Assembly (NCBI GenBank): GCA_026986455.1
Contig: JALSON010000035.1
Coordinates: forward strand, 1 to 5,033
Direction of reading: 5' to 3'
Length of the DNA: 5,033 nt
Source of the DNA: Thermococcaceae archaeon
GTDB taxonomy: Archaea > Methanobacteriota_B > Thermococci > Thermococcales > Thermococcaceae
Part shown: piece after piece, positions 1 to 5,033 of the stretch
How the letters are laid out: each line of letters opens with the position of its first letter
How positions within the stretch are numbered: position 1 is the stretch's first letter
Notes under the pieces: model-generated
Told to the model about the DNA's origin: nothing
Database searches by the model: none
What the model saw: only the letters and a program-made list of their open reading frames with translations
Program-made: the position numbers and the translations under genes

Positions 1-226
1 CCAGCTTGGCCTTGAAAAGAGGGGTTCCACCCTCCTTTAGGGTGATTACCCTTTTAACATCCGGAAGAAGCTCCCTGTACCTCCATACTCCTCTGTCCCT
101 CCTCCTCCAGCGGGAGATATCAACCTCCGAATAGTCGTAGCTGAGCTCAAGCTCCGCTCCGCAGGAACATCTGGGAGGGATAAAGGAAGAGTATGAACGG
201 CCACATGACGGGCACACAATCCTCAT
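1..226 (-). CDS. thrC: Threonine synthase, N-terminal part (gene runs off the window)
   Basis: The frame encodes the first 75 residues of a probable threonine synthase, the PLP enzyme that converts O-phosphohomoserine to threonine in the cytoplasm. Seen: an N-terminal zinc ribbon with CPSC at residues 5-8 and CSC at 20-22, then WRYRELLP at about 48-55 and TLKEGGTPLF at 62-71. The YRELLP and EGGTPL blocks are typical of archaeal and bacterial threonine synthases with an N-terminal zinc ribbon. The PLP lysine lies beyond the window edge, so the catalytic core cannot be inspected. ATG at 226 is chosen because it begins just before the zinc ribbon; a GTGAT motif at 232-236 lies 5 bases upstream. 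The gene begins 6 bases after the fttA stop, so it is probably the third gene of the psmB-fttA operon. A related PLP enzyme of the same fold, such as cysteate synthase, is less likely but not excluded from 75 residues. Confidence 0.85.
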   Translation of the reverse strand, partial: MRIVCPSCGRSYSSFIPPRCSCGAELELSYDYSEVDISRWRRRDRGVWRYRELLPDVKRVITLKEGGTPLFKAKL

Positions 227-231
227 ACCTC

Positions 232-236
232 ATCAC
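232..236 (-). promoter_or_regulatory. Ribosome binding site of thrC, overlapping the fttA stop
   Basis: GTGAT on the minus strand matches part of the archaeal Shine-Dalgarno consensus GGAGGTGATC and is placed 5 bases before the ATG at 226. It includes the fttA stop codon (233-235), so ribosomes ending fttA would be on the thrC site. The GAGGT at 227-231 touches the ATG directly and is too close to act as the site. Confidence 0.5.
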
Positions 237-2179
237 TTGAGCCGGATTGCATCGAGGTTGTTCGGGGCTCTCGTTGATATCCCAAACTTTTTGTGTATGC
301 TGCTCGCCAGATCCAGGCACTTCTGGGGCTCACCGTGAACTGTTATGACCCTCTCTGGCCTCGGCCTCACCCTTGCTATGTAGCTTATAAGCTCCCTTCT
401 GTCGGCATGTCCCGAGAAGCCATCTATTGTGTGGACCTCCATGTTGATCCTTATGGCCTCGGTCTTCCCGCCCTCTCCTATCAGCGGAATCTCCTTCATG
501 CCCCTCTGAATCTGCCTGCCGAGGGTTCCCTCAGCCTGGTAGCTCACAAAAATTATGCTGTTTCTTGGATCGGATGCGAGCTGCTTGAAGTACTCAACGC
601 TCGGACCGCCCACGAGCATGCCCGAGGTTGCTATGATTATTGCAGGCTCACCGCTGTCGATTATGTCCTGCCTTTCCTTGCTGTTGGCAACGCTCTTGAA
701 TACGGGGTTCAGGAATGGGTTGTAGCCTTCATGGAATATCTGCTCCCTCAGGTGCTTGCTGAGGTATTCGGGGTATGCAGTGTGGATTGCGGTAGCTTCC
801 CATATCATGCCGTCGAGGTAAATTGGAACCTCTATACCTCCGACCCTCGCATATTCCTCAAGAACCATCATTATCTCCTGAGCCCTGCCGACGGCCATTG
901 CCGGTATGAGAACCTTCCCGCCGCGCTTTATGGTCTGATGGATAACCTCAATCAGCTTTTTCTCGGCCTCGTCTCTGGGCATCTGGTAGTCATTACTCGC
1001 ACCGTATGTGGATTCCATCACGAGGGTCTCCAGCCTCGGGAATCTGTTTGCAGCCGGCTCAAAAAGCCGCGTGGGGATGAATTTGAAATCCCCCGTAACG
1101 GCCACATTGTGGAGGCCGTTCCCCACGTGCAGGTGTGCAATGGATGAACCGAGGATGTGTCCGGCGTTGTGAAGCGTGAGCCTCAGATCAGGTGATATAT
1201 CCCTGACCTCACCGTAGTCGAGGGTTATCGTGTGCTTTATGACCTCCTTAATATCCCTCGGCCTGTAAAGCGGTTCTATGCCGTTGCTCTGCTGAATTTC
1301 AATGAAATCCTTCTGAAGGAGCACCATCAGGTCTCTCGTTGGAGGTGTGGCGTATATAGGGCCGTCGAAGAGGTTGAACCTGAAGAGATAGGGAAGCAGA
1401 CCGCTGTGGTCGAGGTGCGCATGGGTTATTATTATTGCATCGAGAAGGCCCTCGTTGAGGACATATCTGAACTCGGGAGCCTCAAAATGGGGGAACGCTT
1501 TCTTGGGGTCATTCAAAGCGGCAACATTGACGCCAAAGTCCACCAGTACAAAGCTTTCGTTTGTCTGAAGAAGGAGAGCTGACCTTCCAACCTCCCTGAA
1601 TCCTCCCAGACCCGTAATCCTTATCCACTCGCTCTTGAGCTCGGGCTTTCTGTATATGTTTCTGCCGACCTGTCTCAGGAATTTTCTCCTGTCCCTGCTC
1701 TCCGACTGAAGTATCTGTCTGACGGAGTATATGGTCTGGGATTGAATGGGGGGAGTTCTTATAACCCTCGGGGCCCAGTGGACCTTCTGTGTTATCAGCC
1801 TGAGCGTCTCTCCGTTTTTACCTATGACCAGCCCCGGCTTTTTGGCCTCAATTAAAACCTCTCCCACGGAGGGATCAAAGCTTATGTTGGTTATCTCGGC
1901 ATCCGCGGGAACAAGCTGCTTTATCATCTCCTCCGCCCTTTCGGGGGGCAGGAGAACTTCGGGATCAGGGCGCACGCTTATGCGCTTTTTCAGAATCTTT
2001 GCAAGGTTCTTTATTAAATCCCCGTCCTGCATTATAACCTCTGGATTTTTAACATAGATAACGAGCTCCGGGCCCTCAAATTCGACATCGGCTATTTTTG
2101 CCTCCCGCGGAACCATCTGATCTATTATCTCCTTGATTTCCTTGAGAATATCATCGACAAACGTTTCCCTTTTTATCAA
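233..2179 (-). CDS. fttA: KH-MBL-beta-CASP ribonuclease, archaeal transcription termination factor FttA/aCPSF1
   Basis: This is the archaeal homologue of CPSF73, which cleaves nascent RNA and ends transcription by releasing RNA polymerase; it acts as a homodimer. Numbering is for the 648-residue product. Seen in order: a first KH-like domain at about 1-72 with no GXXG loop; a second KH domain at about 73-142 with VIGKNGE and the GKNG loop at 120-123; a metallo-beta-lactamase core from about 184, with HAHLDH at 253-258, GH at 340-341 and GD at 363-364; the beta-CASP insert from about 383, with MESTYG at 388-393 (motif A), SGHAD at 589-593 (motif B) and VHGE at 614-617 (motif C). All zinc ligands are present, so the nuclease should be active. 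The C-terminal NNLDAIRLK block is of the kind linked to dimerisation in this family. The start is taken as TTG at 2179, because GAGGTGA sits 5 bases upstream; an in-frame GTG at 2188 would add three residues but lies inside that motif. Confidence 0.97.
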   Translation of the reverse strand: MIKRETFVDDILKEIKEIIDQMVPREAKIADVEFEGPELVIYVKNPEVIMQDGDLIKNLAKILKKRISVRPDPEVLLPPERAEEMIKQLVPADAEITNISFDPSVGEVLIEAKKPGLVIGKNGETLRLITQKVHWAPRVIRTPPIQSQTIYSVRQILQSESRDRRKFLRQVGRNIYRKPELKSEWIRITGLGGFREVGRSALLLQTNESFVLVDFGVNVAALNDPKKAFPHFEAPEFRYVLNEGLLDAIIITHAHLDHSGLLPYLFRFNLFDGPIYATPPTRDLMVLLQKDFIEIQQSNGIEPLYRPRDIKEVIKHTITLDYGEVRDISPDLRLTLHNAGHILGSSIAHLHVGNGLHNVAVTGDFKFIPTRLFEPAANRFPRLETLVMESTYGASNDYQMPRDEAEKKLIEVIHQTIKRGGKVLIPAMAVGRAQEIMMVLEEYARVGGIEVPIYLDGMIWEATAIHTAYPEYLSKHLREQIFHEGYNPFLNPVFKSVANSKERQDIIDSGEPAIIIATSGMLVGGPSVEYFKQLASDPRNSIIFVSYQAEGTLGRQIQRGMKEIPLIGEGGKTEAIRINMEVHTIDGFSGHADRRELISYIARVRPRPERVITVHGEPQKCLDLASSIHKKFGISTRAPNNLDAIRLK

Positions 2180-2184
2180 TTTCC

Positions 2185-2191
2185 TCACCTC
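2185..2191 (-). promoter_or_regulatory. Ribosome binding site that decides the fttA start
   Basis: GAGGTGA on the minus strand is a seven-base match to the archaeal Shine-Dalgarno consensus. It lies 5 bases before TTG at 2179. The GTG at 2186-2188, which would otherwise be the longest start, is part of this motif and has no comparable site of its own upstream. The site follows the psmB stop codon by 4 bases. Confidence 0.8.
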
Positions 2192-2195
2192 TGAC

Positions 2196-2813
2196 TCACA
2201 GTCCCTTAAGAATGCTCTCTATATCATCTTTACCGAGCTCTCTATATCCCTCTTTCGTGATCTTCACAACCATTATGCCATCCCCTGTAAAAACATCCCT
2301 TCTCATGGCGGTGTTTATGGCCTTAACGGCAAGCCCGATGGCATCCTCGGCCTGCATATTCTCCCTGTATTCGTTTTCAAGAACAGCATAGGCAAACTCC
2401 ATCCCGGAGCCTGCAGCGGCAAATTTATCCTCGGTCAGGCCTCCGGCCATATCTATGGAGTACAGCTCACCCTTTTCATAGAATCCTCCGATAAGGAACC
2501 ATCCAAAGTAGGGCATGAAGCGGTTTCCATGAAGGATATTCGAGGTGAGCGTTGCGAGAGCCCTAACACTCATCTCCCTACCAACCCTTGCCTTATACAG
2601 ACTGCTTTCCGAGCGGAGAAGCCTGACAAGACTGAGAATATCGCCAACACTGCCTGCTCCAGCGAGGGCTGAATGCTCGTCAATTTTGAATATCTTTGTC
2701 ACATCCTTCGAGGCTATCATGTTGCCGATCGAGGCCCTCCTGTCCGCTGCAAGGACTATCCCATCACTACATGCAATGCCAACTGTGGTGGTTCCCTTTA
2801 GCTTGTCTGTCAA
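2196..2813 (-). CDS. psmB: 20S proteasome beta subunit, with autocatalytic propeptide
   Basis: This is the catalytic beta subunit of the archaeal 20S proteasome, which forms the inner rings of the cytoplasmic core particle. The 205-residue product has a 7-residue propeptide (MTDKLKG) ahead of TTTVG, so cleavage after Gly7 exposes Thr8 as the N-terminal nucleophile. In mature numbering the active-site residues are all in place: Thr1, Asp17 (Asp24), Lys33 (Lys40), Ser129 (Ser136 in AAGSGMEF) and Asp166 (Asp173 in RRDVFTGDG). The position usually given as Ser169 is Thr176. TTG at 2813 is the start: a TAA lies directly upstream in frame, and the next Met (residue 32) would remove the nucleophile. 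GGGGTG at 2820-2825 precedes it. Thermococcales usually carry two beta paralogues. From memory, this fttA-linked one matches P. furiosus PF1404 (beta1), but the paralogue assignment is unverified. It is the first gene of the minus-strand operon. Confidence 0.96.
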   Translation of the reverse strand: MTDKLKGTTTVGIACSDGIVLAADRRASIGNMIASKDVTKIFKIDEHSALAGAGSVGDILSLVRLLRSESSLYKARVGREMSVRALATLTSNILHGNRFMPYFGWFLIGGFYEKGELYSIDMAGGLTEDKFAAAGSGMEFAYAVLENEYRENMQAEDAIGLAVKAINTAMRRDVFTGDGIMVVKITKEGYRELGKDDIESILKGL

Positions 2814-2819
2814 TTACAA

Positions 2820-2825
2820 CACCCC
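2820..2825 (-). promoter_or_regulatory. Ribosome binding site of psmB
   Basis: GGGGTG on the minus strand, 6 bases before the TTG at 2813, matches the GAGGTG core of the archaeal consensus with one change. Its placement relative to the start is the same as for the other genes in the window, which supports TTG as the true start. Confidence 0.65.
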
Positions 2826-2881
2826 TTGCGCTTAGTATTTTTCAGAATAGAAGAACCTACAAAGGCCGTTTGTCCGAACAG

Positions 2882-2895
2882 TATTTAAAGTTTTC
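2882..2895 (-). promoter_or_regulatory. BRE/TATA promoter of the psmB-fttA-thrC operon
   Basis: The minus strand reads CGAAAAC followed by TTTAAATA (TATA element at 2882-2889). The A-rich CGAAA element directly upstream matches the TFB-recognition element of Thermococcales promoters. Usual archaeal spacing puts transcription start near 2858-2860, leaving a leader of about 46 bases before the psmB TTG. No other convincing promoter is visible in the short gaps before fttA or thrC. Confidence 0.7.
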
Positions 2896-2910
2896 GCATT
2901 GAGGGAGGGA

Positions 2911-2918
2911 TTTATAAA
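2911..2918 (+). promoter_or_regulatory. TATA box upstream of the two-domain protein gene
   Basis: TTTATAAA, preceded by the purine-rich GAGGGAGGGA at 2901-2910, is a good archaeal TATA element for the plus-strand gene. Usual spacing would place transcription start near 2938-2943, which is inside the ribosome binding site and only about 10 bases before the ATG. The TTTAAA at 2883-2888, which is palindromic, could instead serve the plus strand and would give a leader of about 40 bases with the whole site intact. Confidence 0.5.
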
Positions 2919-2937
2919 CTTCAAACACCAAATTCCG

Positions 2938-2944
2938 GGAGGTG
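2938..2944 (+). promoter_or_regulatory. Ribosome binding site that decides the start at 2951
   Basis: GGAGGTG, followed by GTC, is a near-complete archaeal Shine-Dalgarno sequence 6 bases before ATG at 2951. The in-frame GTG at 2942 is part of the motif and is therefore not the start. Confidence 0.85.
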
Positions 2945-2950
2945 GTCGGG

Positions 2951-4111
2951 ATGAAAGAGGTTATACTGCTGACGGGCCCTCCTCTCAATGGAAGGGACGA
3001 ATATGCTGAAGAGGCACTGAGGCATTCTAAGGAGGAGTACGATTATCACCATGTTTTTGAATACCTGATTCAGGTTGGAAAGGAGAGGGGGCTTAAAATA
3101 ACCCGGAAGAATGTTCTTGATTTTGCAATAAGCCATCCTGATCTGATGAATGCCATCAGGGACAGGGCTTTCGAAAGGATAAGGAAGGAGATAGACGAGT
3201 CCGAGAAGAAATATCATATCGTCTCCACCCCTTCGCTCTTCAGGTGGGGCAGCGGTAGCGTTCTGGGATTCACACTGAGCAACCTGAAGCTTCTGAGGCC
3301 GGACAGGGTTATAATCGTCCTCGATGACATCCTGAGCGTCAGGAGGAGAATAGTAAATGACCCCGAGTGGTTTGAACGGTTCGGAAATGATAAGGACAAC
3401 ATCAAGCTAACAACGCTGGTTCTGTGGCGTGAGGATGCCATAAACCACGTCAAGACGCTTGTCCATGAACTCGAAAAGGAAGGGGTTAGTGTAAGATACG
3501 TTCTCCAGTTTGGAATCCGGCATCCCCACGACACCTTCCTCAATCTGCTGTTCAGCGAAGATGAGAAGCCCCTCGTGTATCTCAGCTATCCCATGACCGG
3601 CCACGAAGAGGAATACTACCACAGGGTGAGGGACTTCTACACCAGACTAAGCCGGTATTTCACAGTCCTCGACCCCGGAGCTTTAGATGACTGGTGGGTC
3701 GTTGCTGAATACGACAGCCAGATAAACAAAGACCCCTCAATCAGAAAAATCAAAATCAAGCACCTCCTTGACGGCGAAGAGGTTGAGGAGCTGGACAGAG
3801 GGGACATAGAACAGGCGACCGATATCCTGAGGAGACAGCTCGTCGAGAGGGACTTCAACCTCGTTGATGTGTGCAAGGCCATAGCGGTTTATCACTACAC
3901 ACCGGAGGTTTCCGCTGGGGTTATAAGTGAGATGGCCGAGGCCTACAGAACATTCGCCGCCATATACCTCTACTATCCCTTCAAACGCCGCCCAAGCCCC
4001 TTCATGGAGTTCTACGGCATGCAGAATCCCTCAAGGAGGACGATGTTCAGGGATGAAGAGGAGATGCTCAGGGCCATGGTGGAGGAGAAGGAGTACTGGA
4101 CAAAAGTTTGA
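2951..4111 (+). CDS. Two-domain protein: kinase-like domain with degenerate P-loop plus nucleoside deoxyribosyltransferase-like domain
   Basis: The function of this 386-residue protein is not known to me. The first half (about 1-200) resembles the adenylate kinase-like NTPases that archaeal genomes label AAA family ATPase: beta strand VILLTG at 4-9, a P-loop position reading GPPLNGRD at 9-16, and LRPDRVIIVLDD at 115-126 like the inner strand of small nucleotide kinases. The P-loop has Arg15 and Asp16 where Lys and Ser/Thr are expected, so ATP use may be lost or changed. The second half (about 207-350) resembles the nucleoside 2-deoxyribosyltransferase/DNPH1 fold: VYLSYPMTG at 209-217, ERDFNLVDVCKAIAVY at 299-314, and SAGVISEMAEA at 321-331, where Glu327 sits at the position of the catalytic Glu of that family. 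No signal peptide or membrane segment is seen, so it is probably cytoplasmic. It is transcribed divergently from psmB and convergently with gdhA, so it is likely a single-gene transcript. The two-domain reading is inferred by eye. Confidence 0.9.
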   Translation: MKEVILLTGPPLNGRDEYAEEALRHSKEEYDYHHVFEYLIQVGKERGLKITRKNVLDFAISHPDLMNAIRDRAFERIRKEIDESEKKYHIVSTPSLFRWGSGSVLGFTLSNLKLLRPDRVIIVLDDILSVRRRIVNDPEWFERFGNDKDNIKLTTLVLWREDAINHVKTLVHELEKEGVSVRYVLQFGIRHPHDTFLNLLFSEDEKPLVYLSYPMTGHEEEYYHRVRDFYTRLSRYFTVLDPGALDDWWVVAEYDSQINKDPSIRKIKIKHLLDGEEVEELDRGDIEQATDILRRQLVERDFNLVDVCKAIAVYHYTPEVSAGVISEMAEAYRTFAAIYLYYPFKRRPSPFMEFYGMQNPSRRTMFRDEEEMLRAMVEEKEYWTKV

Positions 4112-4129
4112 TTATCTTCATCTGCCTTT

Positions 4130-4145
4130 GGTATCATGATATACC
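4130..4145. repeat. Small inverted repeat between convergent genes
   Basis: GGTAT at 4130-4134 pairs with ATACC at 4141-4145, and TATCATGATA at 4132-4141 is itself a perfect 10-base palindrome. It lies 18 bases after the stop of the plus-strand gene and 56 bases beyond the end of gdhA. A hairpin of this size is weak, and archaeal termination does not need one, so its role is uncertain. Confidence 0.3.
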
Positions 4146-4151
4146 CACAGG

Positions 4152-4188
4152 AAAACAGGATAAACATAAACACAAGAAGAAAAAAGGG
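4152..4188 (-). terminator. T-rich terminator of gdhA
   Basis: On the minus strand, 13 bases after the gdhA stop, the sequence becomes pyrimidine-rich: CCCTTTTTTCTTCTTG (4173-4188), including a run of six T (4180-4185), followed by more T clusters to 4152. Archaeal RNA polymerase terminates at such U-rich tracts, and FttA, encoded in this same window, is known to act on them. No strong hairpin precedes the tract. Confidence 0.65.
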
Positions 4189-4201
4189 CAGAAATCACCC
4201 A

Positions 4202-5033
4202 TCACTTCTTGACCCATCCGCGGTGCTTCATGGCGTCGTAGACCCTCTGGACGGCGACGACGTAGGCGGCATCTCTCATGTTGATGCCCTTCTCCTTGTG
4301 GGTGTTGTAGACGTCCCAGAAGGCCTTGGTCATCTTGTCGTCAAGCCTCTTCCTTGTCTCCTCAACCGTCCAGTAGAAGCCGTTGATGTTCTGCACCCAC
4401 TCGAAGTAGCTGACCGTAACACCGCCGGCGTTACAGAGGAAGTCCGGGATTACGAGGATGCCCTTCTCGTGGAGAATAACATCTGCCTCAGGTGTGGTCG
4501 GGCCGTTGGCGAGCTCCGCTATTATCTTGGCCTTGATGTTGTCGGCGTTCTTCTCGGTGATGACCTCCTCAATGGCGCTTGGAGCAAGGACATCAACTTC
4601 GAGCTCAAGCAGCTCTTCGTTGGTTATGTTGGTTGCTCCCGGGAAGTCCTTGACGCTGCCGGTCTTCCTCTTCCAGGCAAGGACCTCGTCTGCGTTGAGG
4701 CCGTCCGGATTGTAGATGCCGCCCTTGCTGTCGCTGACGGCGACGACCTTCATTCCATAGTCCTCACTCATTATCTTTGCCATGTAGTAGCCGGCGTTAC
4801 CGTAGCCCTGGATTGCTATGGTCTTGCCTTCAAGGCTGTCCCATCCAAGGGCCTTTGCGGCCTCCCTAACCGTGAAGCTGGCGCCTCTCGCCGTGGCGTC
4901 CATTCTTGCCACAATACCTCCAACACCAGGCGGTTTGCCCGTGATGACACCGAAAGCCGGGCCCTTTCTCCTGCTTATGGCCTCGTACTCGTCCATCATC
5001 CATGCCATGATCTTCGGGTTTGTATAAACATCC
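4202..5033 (-). CDS. gdhA: Glutamate dehydrogenase, C-terminal two thirds (gene runs off the window)
   Basis: This encodes the NAD(P)-dependent glutamate dehydrogenase that interconverts glutamate with 2-oxoglutarate and ammonia; in Thermococcales it is an abundant hexameric cytoplasmic enzyme. The visible 276 residues start inside the protein, at [17 protein letters not shown], and end at GWVKK; the family is about 420 residues, so roughly 145 are missing upstream. The N-terminal substrate domain with its catalytic lysine is therefore not visible. Seen: [16 protein letters not shown] before the coenzyme domain, the Rossmann dinucleotide-binding loop QGYGNAGYY (GxGxxG type), [14 protein letters not shown], the [10 protein letters not shown] block, and the substrate-domain return segment [18 protein letters not shown]. 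The Met codon at 5006-5008 is internal, not a start, because the frame stays open and conserved to the edge. It is convergent with the two-domain gene, 90 bases away. Confidence 0.97.
   Translation of the reverse strand, partial: DVYTNPKIMAWMMDEYEAISRRKGPAFGVITGKPPGVGGIVARMDATARGASFTVREAAKALGWDSLEGKTIAIQGYGNAGYYMAKIMSEDYGMKVVAVSDSKGGIYNPDGLNADEVLAWKRKTGSVKDFPGATNITNEELLELEVDVLAPSAIEEVITEKNADNIKAKIIAELANGPTTPEADVILHEKGILVIPDFLCNAGGVTVSYFEWVQNINGFYWTVEETRKRLDDKMTKAFWDVYNTHKEKGINMRDAAYVVAVQRVYDAMKHRGWVKK

Noticed and set aside
293..1147. A 284-codon open frame on the plus strand, antisense to fttA
   Set aside because: It lies wholly inside fttA on the opposite strand, has no ribosome binding site, and its translation shows no recognisable motif; it is a shadow of the fttA codon pattern.
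2133..2672. A 179-codon open frame on the plus strand, antisense to psmB and the 5' end of fttA
   Set aside because: It covers two well-supported genes on the other strand and has no convincing start signal or family resemblance.
2942..2950. GTG at 2942 as the start of the two-domain protein
   Set aside because: These bases form part of the ribosome binding site GGAGGTG; ATG at 2951 is correctly spaced from it.
4458..4715. An 85-codon Ser-rich frame antisense to gdhA
   Set aside because: It is a low-complexity reading of the reverse strand of conserved gdhA codons, with no start signal.
5006..5008. ATG as a start for a short glutamate dehydrogenase
   Set aside because: The frame remains open to the window edge with conserved residues (DVYTNPKI) before this Met, so it is internal.
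1..5033. Mobile elements, CRISPR arrays, tRNA or rRNA genes, defence system
   Set aside because: No direct-repeat arrays, transposase motifs, terminal inverted repeats or RNA gene signatures were seen; gene content is core metabolism and information processing with uniform base composition.

Overview
This window looks like chromosomal housekeeping sequence from a hyperthermophilic euryarchaeon of the Thermococcales, most likely Thermococcus or a close relative. The evidence is a hexameric-type archaeal glutamate dehydrogenase with the Thermococcales sequence signature, an archaeal 20S proteasome beta subunit, a KH-MBL-beta-CASP termination factor (FttA/aCPSF1), strong GGAGGTGA-type ribosome binding sites, BRE/TATA-type promoters, and Arg codons dominated by AGG/AGA. 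From memory, the order fttA - psmB - hypothetical - gdhA resembles the T. kodakarensis TK1428-TK1431 neighbourhood; this was not checked against a database.

Layout: (1) 1-226, minus strand: the start of a threonine synthase gene (thrC), cut by the window edge. (2) 233-2179, minus: fttA, the archaeal transcription termination ribonuclease. (3) 2196-2813, minus: psmB. These three genes are packed with gaps of 6 and 16 bases and form a probable psmB-fttA-thrC operon, read from a BRE/TATA promoter near 2882-2895. (4) 2814-2950: a 137-base divergent promoter region. (5) 2951-4111, plus: a 386-residue two-domain protein with no assigned function. Its first half looks like a nucleotide kinase with a degenerate P-loop, and its second half resembles nucleoside 2-deoxyribosyltransferases. 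(6) 4112-4201: a short convergent junction with a T-rich terminator for the minus strand. (7) 4202-5033, minus: the last two thirds of gdhA, cut by the window edge.

The operon would join protein turnover (proteasome core), transcription termination (FttA) and threonine synthesis. GdhA, on a separate transcript, links 2-oxoglutarate and glutamate. The least understood gene is the two-domain protein at 2951-4111. No mobile elements, CRISPR arrays, tRNA or rRNA genes were seen. Both psmB and fttA appear to start with TTG.
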